58,777 bases of DNA from Prevotella sp. (GTDB lineage: Bacteria; Bacteroidota; Bacteroidia; Bacteroidales; Bacteroidaceae). Under the pieces are notes generated by a model. That model was not told the origin of the DNA. It ran no database searches and worked only from the letters and a program-made list of their open reading frames with translations. The stretch lies in contig JAFUUL010000161.1 in the NCBI GenBank assembly GCA_017483805.1, positions 1-58,777 on the forward strand, written 5' to 3'. Shown one piece after another: positions 25,320 through 35,287 of the stretch (its first letter is position 1; each line of letters opens with the position of its first letter). Position numbers and translations under genes: made by a program.

Positions 25320-27266
25320 TCAATGACAAAGGATGAGGGCCGACTGCGGAGCCACCTGCACGCGGCTGCCGCTGACCTCGCCGAGGCCGCTCTCGTCGAT
25401 CTGGCCGTCGCAGCACACCACGCGGTACTGACCAGCGGGAATGTCGACCATGCTGGGCTGACGGTCGGCATTGAGAATGACGATGATGTCCTGCCACTCG
25501 TCGCCACCGGCATGATCCTTCAGACGATAGGCCACGACGCAGGGAACGGTTTCGAGGAACTCCAGATGACGACGCACCAGGTCGGCACTGCCCAGACGGA
25601 AGGCGGGATGGTGCTGGCGCAGGGCGATGAGATGCTTGTAATAGGCAAAGACCTGCGGATAGCGCTCCTTGTTCTGCCAGTCGAGGCGGTTGATGCTGTC
25701 AGGCGACTCGAAGGAGTTGTGCACGCCCTGCTTGGTGCGCAGCAGTTCCTCGCCGCTGAGCATGAAGGGCACGCCCTGGGAGGTGAAGACGGCAGTCTGG
25801 GCGAGAAGGTCGAGGCTGATAAGTGATGAGTGATCAGTGATGAGTGATGAGTTCTGCAATCCAGGAATCGAGGCCTTGAGGCGGTCGACCAGACACATAT
25901 CGTCGTGGCACGACACGTAGGCCATCATCTGCGTGGGCTCCAGGGCGAAGGGGGCGTCGCTGTAGTTCACCAGCGAGTAGTCCACCTGCGGATGCTCAAT
26001 CATGCCGGCGATGCCGGCTTTCAGGCTCTCCTTGGCCTCCACCACACCCTCTGAGAGGAAGGGAGCCGCCAGCCAGCCGGGCTTGGTATCGTCGCTGAAC
26101 GGGCCGCGCAGGGCGTCGCGCATATCGTCGGAGAAGGCGGCGATGCGAGGCATCTGTGGGATGTTGGCCTTCATGGCCAGTTGTTCGCGGGGCAGCGCAC
26201 AGTCGCCGGCGCTCCAGCCCTCGCCATACATAAAGATCAGGGGGGCGATGTCGTCGAGGGCCTGACGAATCTGGTTCATCGTCTCGATGTCGTGGACACC
26301 CATCAGGTCGAAGCGGAAGCCGTCGATGTGATATTCGTTGACCCAGTATTTCACGCTCTCGATCATGAAGCGGCGCATCATCTCCTGCTCCGATGCCGTC
26401 TCGTTGCCACAGCCGCTGCCGTTGCTACCCACCCGATAGTAGTAGTCAGGATAGGTGCGCTGGAAGTTGGAGTGCTCGATGTCGTAGGTATGGTTGTAGA
26501 CCACATCGAGGATGACGGCGATGCCGGCCTGATGGAGGGCCTGCACCATCTGCTTGAATTCGCGGATGCGGCACTGGGGGTCGGAGGGGTCGGTGCTGTA
26601 GGAGCCTTCAGGCACGTTGTAGTTCACAGGGTCGTAGCCCCAGTTGTACTGCGGCAGGTCCAGACGGGTCTCGTCCACCGAGCCATAGTCGTAACTGGGC
26701 AGGATGTGCACAGCATTGATGCCCAGGTCCTGCAGGTGCTCCAGGGCCCACGGCTCGGTGAGCGCCAGAAACTTGCCAGGATGCTGCGCATCGGCGCGGC
26801 CCACGGAGAAGTCGCGGTGGTGCATCTCGTAGACCACGATGTCCTGATAGGGTCGGCGCACGGGCTGGTCCTGATCCCAGCCGTCGGGGTCGGTGTCGCG
26901 CATGTCGACCACCACGCCCTTCTGGCCGTTGATGGTCACCGCCTTGGCAAAGACGCCTGGCGATGCCTGTCCGTTGACCACAAACTCGTAGGTCTTGCCC
27001 TTCAGGTCGCCCTTCACCACCGCCTTGTAGATGCAGCGGGTGTCATCGACGGTGGGCTTCCACACCATGGGGATGCTGTCGCCGTCGACCACCACGCAGA
27101 CGCCAGAGCGGTCGCTGGTGCTATAGGGCGACTCAGGTGCAAAGACCTTGAACACAGTCTCCTGAGGCGAATAAGTCACCTCGTCGAACACAAAGGCAGC
27201 ATCCTTCGGGGGATCGCAAGCCAGGAGAATGGGCACTGCTACTGCTGCCATCATCAGTCGTTTCAT
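25320..27266 (-). CDS. pulA: Type I pullulanase lipoprotein (GH13)
   Basis: Alpha-1,6-debranching enzyme for pullulan and branched maltodextrins, 648 aa. The N-terminus MKRLMMAAVAVPILLACDPP has a lipobox (Cys16), so it is membrane-anchored. An N-terminal CBM48-like region (25-150) precedes the GH13 barrel. The type I signature YNWGYDP is present. Catalytic residues are Asp320 (GFRFDLMG), Glu349 (GEGWSAG) and Asp455 (VSCHDDM). A heptamer-repeat array (25818-25852) encodes an extra NSSLITDHSSLIS segment after KASIPGLQ, just past the third catalytic motif. The window has no SusG-type amylase, so this enzyme may carry much of the local starch-trimming activity. Confidence 0.93.
   Translation of the reverse strand: MKRLMMAAVAVPILLACDPPKDAAFVFDEVTYSPQETVFKVFAPESPYSTSDRSGVCVVVDGDSIPMVWKPTVDDTRCIYKAVVKGDLKGKTYEFVVNGQASPGVFAKAVTINGQKGVVVDMRDTDPDGWDQDQPVRRPYQDIVVYEMHHRDFSVGRADAQHPGKFLALTEPWALEHLQDLGINAVHILPSYDYGSVDETRLDLPQYNWGYDPVNYNVPEGSYSTDPSDPQCRIREFKQMVQALHQAGIAVILDVVYNHTYDIEHSNFQRTYPDYYYRVGSNGSGCGNETASEQEMMRRFMIESVKYWVNEYHIDGFRFDLMGVHDIETMNQIRQALDDIAPLIFMYGEGWSAGDCALPREQLAMKANIPQMPRIAAFSDDMRDALRGPFSDDTKPGWLAAPFLSEGVVEAKESLKAGIAGMIEHPQVDYSLVNYSDAPFALEPTQMMAYVSCHDDMCLVDRLKASIPGLQNSSLITDHSSLISLDLLAQTAVFTSQGVPFMLSGEELLRTKQGVHNSFESPDSINRLDWQNKERYPQVFAYYKHLIALRQHHPAFRLGSADLVRRHLEFLETVPCVVAYRLKDHAGGDEWQDIIVILNADRQPSMVDIPAGQYRVVCCDGQIDESGLGEVSGSRVQVAPQSALILCH
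25818..25852 (-). repeat. In-frame ACTCATC heptamer array inside pulA
   Basis: Five 7-base units, on the coding strand ACTCATC, ACTCATC, ACTGATC, ACTCATC, ACTTATC. They encode the serine/leucine-rich insert SSLITDHSSLIS in the pullulanase. It is the same unit, in the same stop-free orientation, as at 9729-9756. Confidence 0.75.
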
Positions 27267-27286
27267 CGTGCTATGAGTGATTCTTT

Positions 27287-29603
<2,317 letters not shown>

Positions 29604-32009
29604 CTATCTGTTTCCTTGTTTAATCAATATGGTGACCTCGCGGTTGAAGTCATCGGCCTGCATGAGTTGCTCGATGGTGAGGTGCATGCGGTAGCGCCAG
29701 TAGTGGCGCGGATTGGCCGGGATGTTGATGCGCTCGGCATTCTCGTCGGGCAGACGCAGGTGCTCGTCGATGGAGAGCCAGTCTTGCAGCGAGAGCAGAC
29801 AGAGCATGGAGGGCGACATCAGATGGCGGGCCACTACCTCCTTGCAGAGCCAGCCGGGCATGGGATGAGGAGCCTCGCCGCTGTAGCGCAACTCGTTGTT
29901 GAAGTAGTCTTGCGTGCGCTCAGGGTCTTCGTCCCACCACTGGCGGAGCGTAGACATGTCGTGCGTGGAGATGGTACACACGGAGCGATAGGGATTGCGC
30001 TGCAGTTGGCCGAAGCGGACGCTGGGGTCTTTCGGCATGGACTGGATTTCGAGCGACAAGATGCGCAGTTCGTTCATCACCCAAGGCACGCAGTCGGGCA
30101 CCATGCCCAGATCCTCGGCACACACCAGCATGCGGGTGGCCTGGGTCAGGCGAGGCAGTTTCTTCATGGCCTCGTTGTACCAGAACTGATTGTTGCGGCG
30201 GTAGAAGTAGTCGTTGTACAAGCGGTTGAAGGCATCCTTCTCACCGTCGTTGAGCGACTGGTAGGCCTCCTGATACTGCACGGCGATGCGGGGATGCCAG
30301 CGGTCGCTGCGCTTGTGGTCGACCAGGAACAGGTCTTCGTGGCCATAGATGCCGTAGGCCTCTATCTCCTCGCGGCTCATGCCCAGGGCAGGACTGAACT
30401 GTCCCATGAGGCCCGACTTATAGGGCACGGGAATCTCCCAGATGCGGAAGAAGCCCAGCACGTGGTCGATGCGGTAGGCATCGAAGTATTCGGCCATCTT
30501 GCGGAAGCGGCGCACCCACCACGAGCAGCCGTCGCTGAGCATCTCGTCCCAGTTGTAGGTGGGGAAGCCCCAGTTCTGGCCGTCGGTAGAGAAGGCGTCG
30601 GGCGGCGCACCAGCCTGACCGTTCAGGTTGAAGTAGCGCGGCTCCACCCAGGCCTCCACGCCGTCGCGGCTGATGCCGATAGGGATGTCGCCCTTCAGGA
30701 TGACTCTGCTCTGACGGGCATGCTCGTGGGCGGCCCGCATCTGCTGGTCGAGGTTGTACTGCACGAAGTACCAGAACTCTATGTCTTTGGTCTTTGGCTT
30801 TTCAGTCTTCTCTGGCCATTGGCGGAAGTCGGCCGTGCCGTAGGTGTCGCGATTGACGCAGAACTGGGCATAGGGCTCCAGCCAAGCCTTGTTGTCGTCG
30901 AAGAACTTCTTGTAGGTGGCGCGGCGCTTGATGGCCGTCCACTCCTGCTTGAAGACAACCTGCAGATAGTTCATCTTGGCCGTGTTCACCCGCTCGTAGT
31001 CAATCTGAGGCAGGGCGTTCAGTTCTTGGCGCAGGGCCTCGAACTGTGCCCGCAGGGCCTCGTCCTTGATGGCCGGCAACTGGCGCAGGTCGGTGTACTG
31101 GGGGTGCAGGGCGTAGATGCTGATGGAGTTGTAGGGATAGGAGTCCTGCCAGGTGTGGGTGATCGTCGTATCGTTGATGGGCAGGATCTGCAGCACGTTC
31201 TGGTTGGTCTTGGCACACCAGTCGACCATCAGCCCCAAGTCGCCGAAGTCGCCCACGCCGAAACTGCCCTCGCTGCGCAGCGAGAAGACAGGGATGACGG
31301 TGCCGGCTCCCTTCCACTGGGGGATGGAGAACCAGGCCTGCTGCAACTCGTAGACCACCACCTCGCCGTGCTTCATGGCCGGACGGACAAGCGTGCGGTT
31401 CTGACAGTTCTCCCAGACGGGGGCAAACTGAGGATGGAGGATGACGAACTTAAACTCGAACACATCGGGCAGACGGTCGGCATCGAGGCTGACCACCCAC
31501 TCGTGGCACTCGTGCTCGGCCATGGGGATGGCCTTGGCGCAGTCCCAGCAGCCCAGACTGTCAGCCGAGCCCACCAGGGCCAGCCGGTCGTCGTTGCGCA
31601 ACTGCGGGGCACGCACCTTCAGGCGGATGGTGCTCTGATACTCGGTGGCCGTGCTCAACTGCCGCTCGCGGGCCATCACGCAGTCGGTGAAGGCCGACGA
31701 GTACATATAACTGTCCTCTGGCGTGTCGAGCCAGTGGTCGAAGACCGTATAGTGGGCCCCACGCACAGCAGCCAGTTCCAGCCGGTGGGGCTCCACCAGC
31801 CACTCGTGGCGCACCTCTTTCTCGCCACGCATCACACTATAGTAGTAGTCCAGACAGGTGCCGCTGGGCTTGCTACACGAGATCTCCACCGACCAGTGCA
31901 GGCCGTCGAGCGTCGACATGGCATGGGCGTTCACCTTGTCGCCCATCACATTCAGCACCAGTTGCTCGCCGAAACTGGCCTGATACTCGATGTTAAATTG
32001 CAACTTCAT
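29604..32009 (-). CDS. malQ: 4-alpha-glucanotransferase with N-terminal CBM20-like domains
   Basis: GH77 amylomaltase/disproportionating enzyme, 801 aa, cytoplasmic (no signal peptide). Two starch-binding CBM20-like domains occupy about 1-120 and 125-245 (VRAPQLRNDDRLALVGSADS is the second). The GH77 barrel follows: VIPVFSLRSEGSFGVGDFGD, nucleophile Asp515 (YRIDHVLGFFR), acid/base Glu632 (VCAEDLGMVPD), and STHDMSTLRQWW. It converts imported maltodextrins to longer glucans plus glucose. First gene of the leftward unit malQ-susB-pulA-CE7, with its own promoter and an upstream LacI-type operator. Confidence 0.95.
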   Translation of the reverse strand: MKLQFNIEYQASFGEQLVLNVMGDKVNAHAMSTLDGLHWSVEISCSKPSGTCLDYYYSVMRGEKEVRHEWLVEPHRLELAAVRGAHYTVFDHWLDTPEDSYMYSSAFTDCVMARERQLSTATEYQSTIRLKVRAPQLRNDDRLALVGSADSLGCWDCAKAIPMAEHECHEWVVSLDADRLPDVFEFKFVILHPQFAPVWENCQNRTLVRPAMKHGEVVVYELQQAWFSIPQWKGAGTVIPVFSLRSEGSFGVGDFGDLGLMVDWCAKTNQNVLQILPINDTTITHTWQDSYPYNSISIYALHPQYTDLRQLPAIKDEALRAQFEALRQELNALPQIDYERVNTAKMNYLQVVFKQEWTAIKRRATYKKFFDDNKAWLEPYAQFCVNRDTYGTADFRQWPEKTEKPKTKDIEFWYFVQYNLDQQMRAAHEHARQSRVILKGDIPIGISRDGVEAWVEPRYFNLNGQAGAPPDAFSTDGQNWGFPTYNWDEMLSDGCSWWVRRFRKMAEYFDAYRIDHVLGFFRIWEIPVPYKSGLMGQFSPALGMSREEIEAYGIYGHEDLFLVDHKRSDRWHPRIAVQYQEAYQSLNDGEKDAFNRLYNDYFYRRNNQFWYNEAMKKLPRLTQATRMLVCAEDLGMVPDCVPWVMNELRILSLEIQSMPKDPSVRFGQLQRNPYRSVCTISTHDMSTLRQWWDEDPERTQDYFNNELRYSGEAPHPMPGWLCKEVVARHLMSPSMLCLLSLQDWLSIDEHLRLPDENAERINIPANPRHYWRYRMHLTIEQLMQADDFNREVTILIKQGNR

Positions 32010-32037
32010 ATTCTGATATAGTTTTGGTTTCTAGCGT

Positions 32038-32045
32038 CAAAGATA
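32038..32045 (-). promoter_or_regulatory. Promoter -7 box TATCTTTG for the malQ unit
   Basis: Exact TAnnTTTG match on the minus strand, 28 bases before the malQ ATG. The LacI-type palindrome lies 55 bases upstream of it. Confidence 0.6.
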
Positions 32046-32100
32046 ATACTTTTTCAGGCACAAGCCTATGAATCGTCAGGCAATCATGAAGGAAAAACAA

Positions 32101-32114
32101 TGCAAACGATTGCA
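32101..32114. promoter_or_regulatory. LacI-type operator TGCAAACGATTGCA (malQ side)
   Basis: Near-palindrome with TGCAA/TTGCA half sites and a central CG, the form bound by LacI-family regulators. Thirteen bases (GCAAACGATTGCA) recur exactly at 35141-35153 upstream of susC. A lacI-family gene lies nearby. Confidence 0.7.
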
Positions 32115-32119
32115 TCCAT

Positions 32120-32671
32120 CTACCACCTGACCGCCACCTCGAGCGACTGTCCTGTGAAGACCACGTCTACGTTGTCCGACTTGATACACCTCTTTTTTAT
32201 ATAGTAGGTCAGTTCGGTGCTCAGCGTACCGATGGCGGCACCAGCCACCACATCGTGCACGTAGTGGCGGTCGCGACGCACACGGTCGGCAGCCACCAGG
32301 ACCGCCAGGCTATAGCCGCCCACGGTCACCCACGGCGACAGATGGCCATACTCGTGGCGAAGCGTGGTGGCACCGGCAAAGGCAAAGGTGGCATGGCCCG
32401 AGGGGAACGAACGGCGGTCGCTGTCGTCGGGCCGCCATTCGTGGATGGTATGCTTGAGGGTGTAGGTGGTTCCTGCAGCAACGACATAGGAGGCAGCCGC
32501 CGTGGCAGCCAGTTCAGTCCATGAGGCGGACTGGCTCTCCACGCCACAGGCACGCAGCACGAAGACCGAGGCCATGGGTGCATGCTGCATCACATCGTCG
32601 AGGGCATCCTGGGCTTGTCCACCCGTAGGCAGGGCAAGCACCAAGAGCAGGAGTCCTACAATCCGCCTCAT
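32120..32671 (-). CDS. PAP2-family phosphatase, exported or membrane-bound
   Basis: Acid phosphatase/lipid phosphatase of the PAP2 superfamily, 183 aa from the ATG at 32671 (MRRIVGLLLLVLALPTGGQA, signal peptide). Motif 1 is KHTIHEWRPD, motif 2 PSGHA and motif 3 ADRVRRDRHYVHDV, all with the catalytic Arg/His residues. A longer frame exists, but the chosen ATG overlaps the transporter's TGA as ATGA, which signals translational coupling. Its substrate is not evident. It could act on undecaprenyl pyrophosphate or on a sugar phosphate in the periplasm. Confidence 0.85.
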   Translation of the reverse strand: MRRIVGLLLLVLALPTGGQAQDALDDVMQHAPMASVFVLRACGVESQSASWTELAATAAASYVVAAGTTYTLKHTIHEWRPDDSDRRSFPSGHATFAFAGATTLRHEYGHLSPWVTVGGYSLAVLVAADRVRRDRHYVHDVVAGAAIGTLSTELTYYIKKRCIKSDNVDVVFTGQSLEVAVRW

Positions 32672-33972
32672 TTCCGATCCTTGATCAAGAACACGCAAAC
32701 GGCACCTACGGCCAAGAGCCCACCAGCCACATACATCATGTGGCTCTGGTCGCTGCCTACGATGTGGAGGATGCTACCGCCACACAGGGCAGCGACAATC
32801 TGCGGCAGACAGATGGTGCCATTGAAAAGACCCAGATAGGCACCCATGTGACCATAGCCCTGCAAGGCATTGGTGACAAAGGTGAACGGCATGGCCAGCA
32901 TCGCTGCCCAGGCGCAGCCGATAAGGATGAAGGGAATGAACTGCAGATAAGAATCGGGGCAGAAAGGAATGAGCGCAAAGCCCAGTCCGCCCAGCACGAG
33001 ACTGACCGTATAGGCCATCTTGCGGTTGCCGAAGCGTGGCAGGATAGTAGCCCAGACCACACTGCCAACGGCCTGCACGGCATAGAGAATGCCCGTCCAG
33101 TTGGCAGCCTCCTGATAGGCTTCGGTCTTCGGGTCAGCCGTTCCCCATACGGTCAGCGACACGGCGTCGACCACGTAGGTCCACATATAGAGGAAAGCAG
33201 CCCAACAAAAGAACTGCACCAGCCCGACGGTCCAGAAGGCAGAGGGAGCATTCTTCAGCAGCGTGAACCAGTTGGCCTTCTCCTCTTTCTGTGCCGTCGA
33301 GGGGTTATACTCGGCATACTCCTTCGGCGGCCACTCCTTCACCTTCAGCGTCGTGTAGAGCACGCAGAGAATCAGGATGATAGCCCCCACGTAGAACGAC
33401 CACACCACCGTGTCGGGCACGACGCCGTCGGGAGCCACGTTCTTCAGGCCTATCCAGGCGAAGAGGAAGGGGAACACGAAGCCGACCACCGAACCAGCGT
33501 TGCACAGGAACGACTGGATGCTGTAGGCCTTGGCCTTCTGCTCCTCGTTCACCATGTCGCCCACCATCATCTTAAACGGCTGCATGGCCATGTTGATGCT
33601 GGTGTCGAGCAGCATCAGGGCAAAGAGGCCGAAGATGAGCACATAGGTGACACTGCGCAAGCCCAGTGAGCCGGCATTGGGCAAGAGGCACATGACTGCC
33701 ACAGCCACAGCGGCTCCCACAAACAAGTAAGGTATGCGGCGTCCGAAACGGGTCCAGGTCTTGTCGCTGAGCGTACCCACAATGGGTTGCACCAGGATAC
33801 CCATCAGCGGCGGCAGGATCCAGAAGAAACTCAGGTCGTGAGGGTCTGCACCCAATGTTCTAAAAATGCGCGAGATGTTTGCGCTCTGGAGTGCATAGGC
33901 TATCTGCACCCCGAAGAATCCGAAACTCAGGTTCCAGAGTTTCCAAAAACTTAGATTAGGTTTCTGTTTCAT
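32668..33972 (-). CDS. MFS sugar transporter, SLC45/MalT-like
   Basis: Inner-membrane transporter of 434 aa and about twelve helices, in the glycoside/SLC45-like branch of the major facilitator superfamily. The N-terminal helix reads LSFGFFGVQIAYALQSANISRIF, and the loop QPIVGTLSDKTWTRFGRRIPYL carries the signature D-K-x-x-x-R-x-G-R-R pattern. Lacking an ABC system, Bacteroidales use such carriers to import maltose and short maltodextrins, which fits its place between lacI and the starch enzymes. It is separated from lacI by an A-rich repeat and coupled to the PAP2 gene by ATGA. Confidence 0.9.
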   Translation of the reverse strand: MKQKPNLSFWKLWNLSFGFFGVQIAYALQSANISRIFRTLGADPHDLSFFWILPPLMGILVQPIVGTLSDKTWTRFGRRIPYLFVGAAVAVAVMCLLPNAGSLGLRSVTYVLIFGLFALMLLDTSINMAMQPFKMMVGDMVNEEQKAKAYSIQSFLCNAGSVVGFVFPFLFAWIGLKNVAPDGVVPDTVVWSFYVGAIILILCVLYTTLKVKEWPPKEYAEYNPSTAQKEEKANWFTLLKNAPSAFWTVGLVQFFCWAAFLYMWTYVVDAVSLTVWGTADPKTEAYQEAANWTGILYAVQAVGSVVWATILPRFGNRKMAYTVSLVLGGLGFALIPFCPDSYLQFIPFILIGCAWAAMLAMPFTFVTNALQGYGHMGAYLGLFNGTICLPQIVAALCGGSILHIVGSDQSHMMYVAGGLLAVGAVCVFLIKDRK

Positions 33973-33985
33973 TGATATATCTTTT

Positions 33986-34020
33986 TTACATTTTTACTTT
34001 TTTTTACCTTTTTACTTTTC
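33986..34020 (-). repeat. GTAAAAAG-type repeat in the lacI-transporter gap
   Basis: On the minus strand AAAAGTAAAAAGGTAAAAAA is followed by more GTAAAAA units; these fill most of the 51-base gap. Stop-rich orientation relative to transcription. Confidence 0.55.
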
Positions 34021-34023
34021 CCC

Positions 34024-35049
34024 TTATCTTGTTGTTCCTCTAATAATCAATCGGGTGCGGACGATGCGACGCTCGGCCTTGTCCATGGGTATCGTGCCCT
34101 CCACATGGCCGATGAGGATGCTGGCCGCCTCCTCGCCCACCATGGTGCCACGCTGCTCGACAGTGGTCAGCATGGGGTCGCAGGCGATGGCACGCTCACC
34201 ATTGGTAAATCCGCAGATGCTGATATCCTCCGGCACCCGCAGGCCCATGCGCTTCACGGTGTAGAGGATGCCGATGGCCGTATCGTCGTTCACGGCGAAG
34301 AAGGCATCGGGATAGTAGTCGCCGTCGAACAGGTCGGGCGTAATCATCTCTGCATCCATACGATTGTCGCAGATGCGCGTCAGGCTCTCGTCGAAGGGCA
34401 GACCGTGCTTCAGCAAGGCATCCTTGTAGCCGTTGAAGCGGTTCTTGGCAATCTCCAGATTCATCTGCGAGCCGTAGAAGGCGATGCGCTGACAGCCCGT
34501 ATTGATGAGGTGGCTCACGGCGTTGAAGGCCCCAATATAGTCGTCCACCACCACGCGGCTCGCGTTCACGCCCGTACATATTCTATCATAGAACACCAGT
34601 GGCACGCCGGCATCAATCAGACGCTGGAAGTGGTCGTAGTGGTGGGTGTCCTTGGCCTGCGAGACGATGATGCCGCACACCTTGTTCTCATAGAACGACT
34701 GGCAGAGGCGCACCTCGCGCTCATACTGCTCGCCGCTCTGGGCCACCATCACGCGGTAGCCGTGGGCAGAGGCCTCCTCCTCTATCCCCTTCAGGATGGT
34801 GGAGAAATAATAGTGGACAAATTCGGGCACGATCACCCCGATGACCTTCATCGGCTGCACACGACTGTGGCGCAGCGACTCGGCTATGGTGTTCGGCGTG
34901 AAATGATGCTCGCGGGCATACTGCTTCACCCGTTCCCGCTGCTCAAGCGAGATGTGCGGCGAGTCCTTCAGGGCACGCGACACCGTAGCCACGGAAACGC
35001 CCAGTTCCCGTGCGATATCCTTCATTGTCAGCGTCGTCTTCTCGTTCAT
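34024..35049 (-). CDS. LacI-family transcriptional regulator of the starch locus
   Basis: DNA-binding regulator, 341 aa from ATG 35049 (MNEKTTLTMKDIARELGVSV). The longer frame upstream is hydrophobic and out of keeping with the family. The helix-turn-helix and hinge are at about 8-60 (MKDIARELGVSVATVSRALKD, then FTPNTIAESLRHSR). The periplasmic-binding-protein-like effector domain covers 65-335 (VIGVIVPEFVHYYFSTILKGIEE, GIIVSQAKD, PLVFYDRI, DDYIGAFNAVSHLI, FFAVNDDTAIGILY). The likely effector is maltose or a maltodextrin. Its probable operators are the identical GCAAACGATTGCA sites at 32102 and 35141. They lie far upstream of both promoters, so activation is as likely as repression. Confidence 0.92.
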   Translation of the reverse strand: MNEKTTLTMKDIARELGVSVATVSRALKDSPHISLEQRERVKQYAREHHFTPNTIAESLRHSRVQPMKVIGVIVPEFVHYYFSTILKGIEEEASAHGYRVMVAQSGEQYEREVRLCQSFYENKVCGIIVSQAKDTHHYDHFQRLIDAGVPLVFYDRICTGVNASRVVVDDYIGAFNAVSHLINTGCQRIAFYGSQMNLEIAKNRFNGYKDALLKHGLPFDESLTRICDNRMDAEMITPDLFDGDYYPDAFFAVNDDTAIGILYTVKRMGLRVPEDISICGFTNGERAIACDPMLTTVEQRGTMVGEEAASILIGHVEGTIPMDKAERRIVRTRLIIRGTTR

Positions 35050-35076
35050 CAGGTCTTTATTTATTGGATGGCATTG

Positions 35077-35084
35077 CAAATTTA
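35077..35084 (-). promoter_or_regulatory. Promoter -7 box TAAATTTG for lacI-transporter-PAP2
   Basis: Fits TAnnTTTG on the minus strand, 27 bases before the lacI ATG. The shared operator at 35140-35153 lies 55 bases upstream of this box too, so it sits midway in the lacI-susC divergent region. Confidence 0.45.
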
Positions 35085-35139
35085 GATAAAACTTTCCTAT
35101 CACGATGCGCCTGACAAGAATAATTGACAAACGCAACAG

Positions 35140-35153
35140 CGCAAACGATTGCA
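35140..35153. promoter_or_regulatory. LacI-type operator GCAAACGATTGCA (susC side)
   Basis: Identical over 13 bases to the site upstream of malQ. It lies 54 bases before the susC -7 box, nearly the same as the 55 bases at malQ, and 55 bases before the lacI -7 box. It may serve both divergent promoters. Confidence 0.7.
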
Positions 35154-35207
35154 CAATCATAATAACGATTTTTATGCAAAAAAAGTACAAGAGAAGCAAA
35201 ATAAACC

Positions 35208-35215
35208 TACCTTTG
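35208..35215 (+). promoter_or_regulatory. Promoter -7 box TACCTTTG for susCDEF
   Basis: Exact -7 box, with no TTTG at the expected -33 position, which is compatible with a promoter that needs an activator. The leader to the susC ATG is about 70 bases. Confidence 0.55.
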
Positions 35216-35287
35216 CACTCGAACTAAGGCCTAAAAGACCAATCGAGATATAACAATACTAACTAATTTTAAACCTAATTAAATGTA

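Noticed and set aside
29616-32021. 801-codon plus-strand frame opposite malQ
   Set aside because: Exact antisense of malQ, a product of GC codon bias; no domain recognised.
34024-35199. Longer start (35199) for the LacI-family regulator
   Set aside because: The extra residues are hydrophobic and cross the operator and promoter; the helix-turn-helix starts right after ATG 35049.
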